The translations under genes and the position numbers were made by a program. The notes under the pieces were generated by a model. That model worked only from the letters and a program-made list of their open reading frames with translations, ran no database searches and was not told the origin of the DNA. A stretch of DNA of 64,000 nt from assembly GCF_020523625.1 (NCBI RefSeq), contig NZ_JAJAQH010000001.1, forward strand, positions 260,930 to 324,929, written 5' to 3'. The stretch comes from Methylovorus menthalis (GTDB lineage: Bacteria; Pseudomonadota; Gammaproteobacteria; Burkholderiales; Methylophilaceae). Positions 58,697-64,000 of this stretch are shown one piece after another (the first letter of the stretch is position 1; every line of letters starts with the position of its first letter).

Positions 58697-59676
58697 CGTT
58701 TTTGCATCCCTGGAGCCTGCTCCTGCTGCCACTGGCACTGATCCCGTTCTGGCTTAAAAGCAGCCAGGGGCAGATGTACTCATGGCTGGATATCGCACCG
58801 AAAGATACTTTGTCCGATATCGTGGACCTGGGCATCAAGGCCGCTACCGCGCTGCTGATTGTCTGCATCATCCTGGCCATTGCCGCACCGCAAGGCTCTG
58901 AACGCCAGGTCGTGCGGGTAGGCAAGGGCGCCCAGACCGTGCTGGTGATTGACCGTAGCGTCAGCATGGATCACCCGTTTGCGGGCGATTCCACCAGTGG
59001 CCGCGTAGCCGAGATCAAATCGGCCGCCGCCCGCCGCCTGATCACCGGCTTTATCGATGCACGGCCGGACGACATGATGGGCGTGGTGGCCTTCACCAAT
59101 TCGGCGCTTTACGGCACCAAGATCACTGCCAATCGCAAAGCCATCCATGCCGCCATTGCCGCAGCCACCAGCGCCGGGATCAACCAGACCAACATCGGCG
59201 CAGGCGTAACTGAGGCCGTGGCCCTGTTTGACCAGATTCAGAGCTCGGGCTCGCGCGCCATCATTCTGCTGTCGGACGGGGCAGGCAAACTGAGTCCGCG
59301 CATCAAGAACAAAATCCGCGAGCAGGTGACGGCACGCGGCCTGAATCTTTACTGGATCGTGCTGCGCGAGCCGGACGACATCAGTATTTTTTCATCGGAC
59401 CGGGTGTATGAAGAAGGCAATGAGCCACCCGCCATCGCTCTCGATCTGTTTTTCAAATCGCTGAAAATCAAATACAAGGCATACGAGGCGCACAACCCCA
59501 CCACCTTGCAATCCGCGATTCAGGACATTGATGCGCGCGAGAAAAACATCATCCAGTATTCGGTCACCATCGCGGGGCGCGATTATTCCCGCATCTTTAT
59601 TCTGGTAGCGCTGGTCCTGGGACTGGCCCTGCTCATCACCAAACATTTGAGGGTTCCCGCATGGCAATCGGCTTGA
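58693..59676 (+). CDS. mxaC: MxaC, von Willebrand factor A membrane protein of the mxa cluster
   Basis: A 327-aa protein with VWA fold between two membrane helices: one pair at the N-terminus (SLLLLPLALIPFWL and AATALLIVCIILAIAA) and one near the C-terminus (YSRIFILVALVLGLALLIT). The metal-ion-dependent adhesion motif is DRSVS (near residue 91), with the further ligands in TNIGAG and LLSDGAG. Coupled to mxaA by an ATGA overlap. With MxaL it probably forms a VWA complex driven by MoxR at the membrane. Confidence 0.9.
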   Translation: MTFLHPWSLLLLPLALIPFWLKSSQGQMYSWLDIAPKDTLSDIVDLGIKAATALLIVCIILAIAAPQGSERQVVRVGKGAQTVLVIDRSVSMDHPFAGDSTSGRVAEIKSAAARRLITGFIDARPDDMMGVVAFTNSALYGTKITANRKAIHAAIAAATSAGINQTNIGAGVTEAVALFDQIQSSGSRAIILLSDGAGKLSPRIKNKIREQVTARGLNLYWIVLREPDDISIFSSDRVYEEGNEPPAIALDLFFKSLKIKYKAYEAHNPTTLQSAIQDIDAREKNIIQYSVTIAGRDYSRIFILVALVLGLALLITKHLRVPAWQSA

Positions 59677-60197
59677 AAACAAAAAACGCCCTGCTTTCCG
59701 TACTCGTGCTGGCAGGCATGGTGGGCGGCGGTTACGAGGCATATACGCTGTGGAAAATCGAGCGTTTCAATGCGGCGTTGCGAGATAACACCGCGCTACC
59801 CGTGGACCAGTATCCGCTCACCGAAAAATTCGCCGCCGCCTATCGGCAAGGCAATGCCGGGGAGTACAAGCATGCCATCCAGACGTATGGACAATTGCTG
59901 GAGATGGCTCCGGATGTGGAAGCGCAGGCAAGGGTGCACTACAACGTGGGCAACAACCTGCTGCGCTTTGGCCTGAGCCGCCGAGTGAATGATGACGGCA
60001 GCCTGATTGAAGATGCGCGCTATGCGCTGATGCAGGCACGCGCCTCTTATGAGCAAGCCTTGCGCCTCAACCCGGCGTTGCTGCCTGCCAGCTTCAATCT
60101 GGATCTGCTGCTGTCCATCCTGCCAGCCAACTTGCAACAGGTGGAAAAAGAGCAGTCCGGCGTGCAACTCAGCAACCTGCCGATAGGCTTGCCATGA
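59661..60197 (+). CDS. mxaK: MxaK, membrane-anchored protein of the mxa cluster
   Basis: A 178-aa protein with one N-terminal membrane helix (LSVLVLAGMVGGGYEAYTLW at 12-31). The remainder is helical and TPR-like (AAAYRQGNAGEYKHAIQTYGQLLEMAPDVEAQARVHYNVGNNLLRFG), which suits protein binding in the periplasm. The gene overlaps mxaC by 16 bp and mxaL by 4 bp. Function in MDH assembly is known genetically only. Confidence 0.88.
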   Translation: MAIGLKTKNALLSVLVLAGMVGGGYEAYTLWKIERFNAALRDNTALPVDQYPLTEKFAAAYRQGNAGEYKHAIQTYGQLLEMAPDVEAQARVHYNVGNNLLRFGLSRRVNDDGSLIEDARYALMQARASYEQALRLNPALLPASFNLDLLLSILPANLQQVEKEQSGVQLSNLPIGLP

Positions 60198-61174
60198 TGC
60201 GTCTGATCCATGGTCTGAAAGCCAACTATGCCACCGTGCTGTATGTGCTGGCGCTCGCCTTCATGCTGCTCGCGCTGTTCAAGCCGCAGATTCAGCTCAA
60301 GCAGGACGTGCACAACTACCTGCTGATTGCTGATGTGTCGCAGAGCATGAATGCAGAAGATGCGATGCTCGCGGGCAAGCCGGTGAGCCGCATGGCCTAC
60401 ACCCGGCACCTCATGAAACGTGTGGTGGAAACATCGCCTTGTGGCACTTATTTCAGCGTGGGGGTATTTGCTGCCGAGAACGTCGGCCTGCTCTTCATGC
60501 CGCTGGAAGTATGTGCCAACTACGACATCATTACCGACACCATCAACCATCTCGACTGGCGCATGGCCTGGCGCGGCAACAGCCGCCTGAGCTTTGGCGT
60601 GAAGTCGGGCGAAACCGTGCTGGACTCCTTGAATGCGCCTGCGCAACTAGTGTTCTTTACCGATGGCGACGAAGCTCCCAAGGTCAATGCCATCAACAAG
60701 CTGGACCTGGGCGCCATGGATGGCAGCCACTGGCTATTCGTAGGTGTGGGCGGTCACGAGCCAGTGCCTATCCCCCGGTTCAATAGCGATAACAAATGGG
60801 TAGGCTTCTGGCCGTCAGATGCCAAGGAGTTTTCCGCCGGTGCGGTGGGCGTCACCTACAACGACACCTCCAAGGACGAGCCCGACCCTATCGTAGCCTA
60901 TGCCGAATTTGACCGTTATCTCTCGCAACTGGAAGACGGCTATCTCAAGGAACTGGCGGGCGAGATCAAGGCGAAATACATCGAAGGCAAAGATGAAGCC
61001 GGGTTTTATGACTATATCCAGCAGCAGAAACCCGCTGCCGTTTTCGTCACCGATTACAACATCCGCTGGCTGTATCTCGGCCTGGCCTTGCTGCTGATTC
61101 TTGGCGTGTATGGCCCGGACCTGAGCAAGACCTGGCAGCGCTACCGTCAACGGCCCTCACGCCAAGCCTCCTGA
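60194..61174 (+). CDS. mxaL: MxaL, von Willebrand factor A membrane protein of the mxa cluster
   Basis: A 326-aa protein with membrane helices near residues 15-32 (VLYVLALAFMLLALFKP) and 294-312 (IRWLYLGLALLLILGVYGP) around a VWA domain whose metal motif is DVSQS (near 48) with TDGDEAP near 157. Last gene of the accessory operon; mxaDEHB do not follow. It overlaps the mxaK stop codon (ATGA). Confidence 0.9.
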   Translation: MMRLIHGLKANYATVLYVLALAFMLLALFKPQIQLKQDVHNYLLIADVSQSMNAEDAMLAGKPVSRMAYTRHLMKRVVETSPCGTYFSVGVFAAENVGLLFMPLEVCANYDIITDTINHLDWRMAWRGNSRLSFGVKSGETVLDSLNAPAQLVFFTDGDEAPKVNAINKLDLGAMDGSHWLFVGVGGHEPVPIPRFNSDNKWVGFWPSDAKEFSAGAVGVTYNDTSKDEPDPIVAYAEFDRYLSQLEDGYLKELAGEIKAKYIEGKDEAGFYDYIQQQKPAAVFVTDYNIRWLYLGLALLLILGVYGPDLSKTWQRYRQRPSRQAS

Positions 61175-61209
61175 CCAACTGGCCAGGGGCTGGCTGAATC
61201 AAAACCAGA

Positions 61210-61236
61210 CAGGCGTCTTGATTTCTCAAGCGCCTG
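61210..61236. terminator. Hairpin between convergent mxaL and oxidoreductase genes
   Basis: CAGGCG-t-CTTGA pairs with TCAAG-CGCCTG around a short loop, in the 68-bp gap between convergent stop codons. On the minus strand it is followed by TCTGGTTTTGATT, so it may end the oxidoreductase transcript and also the mxa operon. Confidence 0.5.
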
Positions 61237-61242
61237 CGGACC

Positions 61243-62259
61243 TTAAAACCCTTCCAGCACAATCTTGCCGCGTGCCTGCCCGGACTCAATCAGGGCATGC
61301 GCGCGCCGCAGGTTTTCTGCCGTAATGCGGCCAAAATTCTCGGCGACCGTGGTGCGCAACACGCCGTTATCTACCAACGAGGCCACTTCGGTCAGGATAT
61401 GGTGTTGCGCTTGCATATCGGCCGTGGCAAACAGGGCTCGTGTAAACATCAGCTCCCAATGCAGCGAAACACTCTTGCGTTTGAGCTTGATCACATCCAG
61501 CGGCGTGGCCGGATCATCAATCAGCCCGAATTTGCCCTGCGGCGCAATCACCTCGGCAATCTGCTCAAAATAGGTTTCGGTGTAGGTGAGGCTCACCACA
61601 TAGTCCGGCGCTGGCAGGCCGATTGCGGCGAGCTGGGGAGCCAGTGGCACATGATGGTCAATCACATGATGCGCGCCCAGATTGCGTATCCAGGCCTGGC
61701 TTTCCGGACGCGAGGCAGTGGCAATCACCGTCAGGCCAGTCAGGCGGCGCGCCAGCTGTACCAGGATAGAACCCACACCACCCGCCGCCCCGATCACCAG
61801 CAGGGATTTGCCGTAGCCATGGGCACCGCGTGCAATGGTCAGGCGGTCAAACAACATTTCCCACGCCGTGATACTGGTCAGCGGCAACGAGGCCGCAGCG
61901 GCGAAATCCAGCGTCGCCGGCATAGGGCCGACTATGCGCTCATCCACCAGCTGCAACTCGCTGTTGCTCCCGGGCCGGTTAATCGCCCCGGCATACCAGA
62001 CGGTATCTCCGGGCTTGAACAGGCTCACCCCCGGCCCCACGGCGCGCACCACCCCCGCAGCATCCCACCCTAGGACGTTCCATTCGCCTGTAGGTGGCTG
62101 CTGGCCACGGCGTATCTTGGTGTCCACCGGGTTCACCGCAATCGCCTTTACTTCGACCAGCAGATCACGGCCATGGGCAACAGGGTCCGCCAGAGTCACA
62201 TCGACCAATGAATCGGCTTGGCTGATAGGCAGCGAATGTTGGTAAGCAATGGCTTTCAT
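61243..62259 (-). CDS. MDR-family NADPH-dependent quinone/alcohol oxidoreductase
   Basis: A 338-aa medium-chain dehydrogenase. The N-terminal GroES-like part (VKAIAVNPVDTKIRRGQQPP, then GWDAAGVVRAVGPGV) is followed by the Rossmann motif GKSLLVIGAAGGVGSILVQLARR (about 150-172). The structural and catalytic zinc ligands of classical ADHs are not evident, and the sequence resembles the zinc-independent quinone oxidoreductase or TIGR02817-type group. It probably reduces quinones or reactive enones. A divergent LysR gene 93 bp away likely controls it. Confidence 0.9.
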   Translation of the reverse strand: MKAIAYQHSLPISQADSLVDVTLADPVAHGRDLLVEVKAIAVNPVDTKIRRGQQPPTGEWNVLGWDAAGVVRAVGPGVSLFKPGDTVWYAGAINRPGSNSELQLVDERIVGPMPATLDFAAAASLPLTSITAWEMLFDRLTIARGAHGYGKSLLVIGAAGGVGSILVQLARRLTGLTVIATASRPESQAWIRNLGAHHVIDHHVPLAPQLAAIGLPAPDYVVSLTYTETYFEQIAEVIAPQGKFGLIDDPATPLDVIKLKRKSVSLHWELMFTRALFATADMQAQHHILTEVASLVDNGVLRTTVAENFGRITAENLRRAHALIESGQARGKIVLEGF

Positions 62260-62352
62260 GGCAGCTCTCTTTCATAAAATGGATAACGGTGCCAGTTTCA
62301 TTGATTTGATCCAATTGATAAACTGGCCCTGACTTGTTTAAGCTTCAATATT

Positions 62353-63270
62353 ATGTTGAAAATAAAAAACCTGGCAGACCTCGAGCTCTTCATCACCACC
62401 GCCCAGTATGGCAGCCTGTCTGCCGCGGCGCGCAGCCTGGAGATTTCCCCCGCCGTTGCCAGCGCAGCGCTCAAGCGGCTGGAAAGTGAACTCGGGGTAT
62501 TGCTGTTCGTGCGCACGACACGCAGCCTGCGGCTGACCGCCGAAGGTGAGCGCTTGCTGGCACGCAGCCAACCGCTGATCAATGAACTGCGCGACCTAGC
62601 CGATGAGCTGGTCGCCGGGCATAGCCTGATCCGTGGTGAGCTCAGCCTGTCCTTGCCTTCTGACCTGGGGCGCAATGTCATCCTGCCCTGGCTGGATGAA
62701 TTTCAACAGCAGCATCCCGAGCTCCACGTGCGCGTGCAATTGTCAGACCGCATTGCCGATGTCATGCGCGAGCCGGTAGATGTCGCGATACGCTATGGGC
62801 AACCACCGGACTCGAGCCAGGTCGCCTTGCCCCTGGTCACCGACAACCGGCGCGTACTTTGTGCAGCCCCACACTATCTGGCTACCCATGGCACGCCGAG
62901 CAGCCCTGCCGAGCTGAGCCAGCACAACTGCCTGTGCTTTCGGGTGGGCGATGCTCTTTACAATCGCTGGCGTTTCACTCGCGATGGCGAGGTACTGGAC
63001 ATCGATGTCCGCGGCAATCGTTCAGCAGATGACGCGGATGCCGTGCGTCACTGGACAATATCCGGCTATGGCATCTGTTACCGCTCATGGCTGGATGTCG
63101 GGCGCGATGTCACAGCCGGGCGGCTCACCGTCATCTGCCCGCAATGGCAGGGAGAATCCTTGCCGCTGAACCTCATCTGCCCTGACCGCCGCCAGCTCTC
63201 GCCTACCATACGCCTGCTGCGCGAACACTTGCAGCATCGCTTTCAGGTCTATGCCCGGCAAGGCAGCTGA
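62353..63270 (+). CDS. LysR family transcriptional regulator
   Basis: A 305-aa protein. The HTH is GSLSAAARSLEISPAVASAALKRLESELGVLLFVRTTRSLRLTAEG; the effector domain covers about 92-300 (ADVMREPVDVAIRYGQPPDSSQ). It has the profile of regulators that sit divergent from MDR or NAD(P)H-dependent oxidoreductases and respond to quinone or aldehyde stress. It follows its ATG without a strong ribosome-binding site. The effector is unknown. Confidence 0.9.
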   Translation: MLKIKNLADLELFITTAQYGSLSAAARSLEISPAVASAALKRLESELGVLLFVRTTRSLRLTAEGERLLARSQPLINELRDLADELVAGHSLIRGELSLSLPSDLGRNVILPWLDEFQQQHPELHVRVQLSDRIADVMREPVDVAIRYGQPPDSSQVALPLVTDNRRVLCAAPHYLATHGTPSSPAELSQHNCLCFRVGDALYNRWRFTRDGEVLDIDVRGNRSADDADAVRHWTISGYGICYRSWLDVGRDVTAGRLTVICPQWQGESLPLNLICPDRRQLSPTIRLLREHLQHRFQVYARQGS

Positions 63271-63562
63271 TAGCGGCACGCCCGCACCGCAGCGGGCACC
63301 TCACTGATCTTCACTTCCAGCCTCTATCCCCGCAATCCTGCGCAGGCCTTGCCGCATTTCATACGTTTTATGCAGGGCAGCCTTCAGCAAACATTCATCA
63401 ACAAAACAAAATAATCATTACATTACATACGGTTACAACCGGCATGCGTCAAATCCGAATCCGGGCCCTTAACTTGCAGATGCATCACATCAGGAATTTG
63501 TAAGCTTGCGTCGTTACCATCGCGCAACTCCTCAATGCATGTGTTAAATGTTGACCGGGTTT
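63271..63562. other. Intergenic region before the glycosyltransferase gene
   Basis: These 292 bp hold a hairpin GCCCGC-accgca-GCGGGC at 63280-63297 right after the LysR stop (no T-run) and an AT-rich part at 63395-63440 that may hold the promoter of the next gene. No ORF is supported. Confidence 0.5.
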
Positions 63563-64000
63563 ATGCACAATCGTCGTTTTTCTTCTACGCATCTGCTGCT
63601 GATGCTGATCGTGGCAGGCCTCTTGATCAAGCTGATCAGCCTTGGCCTGTTCCCCTTGTTTGACTCTACCGAATCGCGCTACGCAGAAATCGGCCGCAAG
63701 ATGTATGAGTTGAATGACTGGATCACCCCTTGGTATGACTACGGGATTCCGTTCTGGGCCAAACCACCCATGGCATTCTGGCTCACAGCGGCAAGCTATC
63801 ACGTGTTTGGTGTGAATGCTTTTGCGGCGCGTTTGCCGCATTTCCTGCTGGGCGTGGCTATTCTGTGGGTGATATGGGGCTGGCTAGGCCCACGTCGGCC
63901 CGCAGAGCGTTTGTATGCCTGCGTGATTCTCAGCGTATCGGTGCTGTTTTTCATCTCCATGGGCGCCGTCATGACCGACATGGCGCTGGCGCTGAGCTGT
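63563..64000 (+). CDS. ArnT-like GT39/83 membrane glycosyltransferase (partial, runs off window)
   Basis: The first 146 codons of an integral membrane glycosyltransferase are present, from the ATG 63563 (an in-frame TTG at 63551 is the alternative). After a first membrane helix (LLLMLIVAGLLIKLISLGL), the typical periplasmic loop of lipid-linked sugar transferases follows: LFDSTESRYAEIGRKMYELNDWITPWYDYGIPFWAKPPMAFWL, containing the acidic pair DSTE and the KPP motif. Such enzymes transfer a sugar from an undecaprenyl or dolichyl phosphate donor to lipid A or protein. The rest lies outside the window. Confidence 0.9.
   Translation, partial: MHNRRFSSTHLLLMLIVAGLLIKLISLGLFPLFDSTESRYAEIGRKMYELNDWITPWYDYGIPFWAKPPMAFWLTAASYHVFGVNAFAARLPHFLLGVAILWVIWGWLGPRRPAERLYACVILSVSVLFFISMGAVMTDMALALSC

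Noticed and set aside
1-64000. Search for tRNA, rRNA, insertion sequences, integrases and attachment sites
   Set aside because: Intergenic gaps are short and none shows a cloverleaf, a transposase frame or terminal inverted repeats; none is reported.

Overview
The window reads as chromosomal DNA of a methylotrophic betaproteobacterium, probably a Methylophilaceae member such as Methylobacillus or Methylovorus. The main reason is the block at 55.9-61.2 kb, whose order (MoxR-type AAA+ ATPase, DUF58 protein, MxaA-like protein, VWA protein, small anchored protein, second VWA protein) matches mxaRSACKL, the accessory genes that mature and activate calcium methanol dehydrogenase. The structural genes mxaFJGI are not in the window. 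Coding density is high, base composition is moderately GC-rich, and I see no rRNA, tRNA, insertion sequence, prophage or CRISPR array. The genus is inference.

Layout. 0-9 kb: end of an ABC transporter ATPase gene with a divergent GntR regulator, a DUF4153 membrane protein, an AraC regulator divergent from an AhpD-like protein and a serine hydrolase, an FMN-binding oxidase-like protein with a divergent LysR regulator, and an exported Asp-nucleophile hydrolase. 9-17.6 kb: envelope and stress genes: an OmlA-like lipoprotein, a cold-shock/DUF1294 protein, a His/Cys-rich small protein, two BON proteins, an EF-hand protein, a YqjD-YqjE-YqjK-like set, and a Crp/Fnr - diguanylate cyclase - Crp/Fnr group. 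17.9-26.4 kb: one very large gene for a cyclic beta-1,2-glucan synthase (NdvB type). 26.5-31.5 kb: a soluble chemoreceptor with four near-identical PAS repeats, an azoreductase and a MocR regulator. 31.5-38 kb: a complete RND efflux operon with a divergent TetR regulator and two putative operators. 38.3-41 kb: a membrane diguanylate cyclase followed by an EAL phosphodiesterase.

41.3-53.8 kb: an accessory-looking block. A periplasmic mini-catalase, an OhrR-like MarR regulator and an AraC regulator are followed by a LysR gene divergent from pirin, an NmrA-like reductase, an isochorismatase-like hydrolase, a YtcJ-like amidohydrolase with a Cys/His-rich tail, an MFS exporter, two tandem XapX proteins, an exported stand-alone M17 N-terminal domain and an alginate-export-type porin. 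The close spacing suggests one oxidative-stress or xenobiotic module whose substrate I cannot name. 53.8-64 kb: a small membrane protein, a LysR regulator, rnk, the mxa accessory operon, an MDR oxidoreductase with a divergent LysR regulator, and the start of an ArnT-like glycosyltransferase.

The most informative non-coding signal is a near-identical 18-bp palindrome (ATATACAGACC-T/A-GTATAT), set between likely -35 and -10 boxes upstream of both the membrane protein at 53841 and the mxa operon at 55871. It suggests an undescribed shared regulator of mxa accessory genes that is not encoded in an obvious place here. Other points are a terminator-like hairpin in the rnk leader and two genes whose best ribosome-binding sites face ATC rather than ATG codons.
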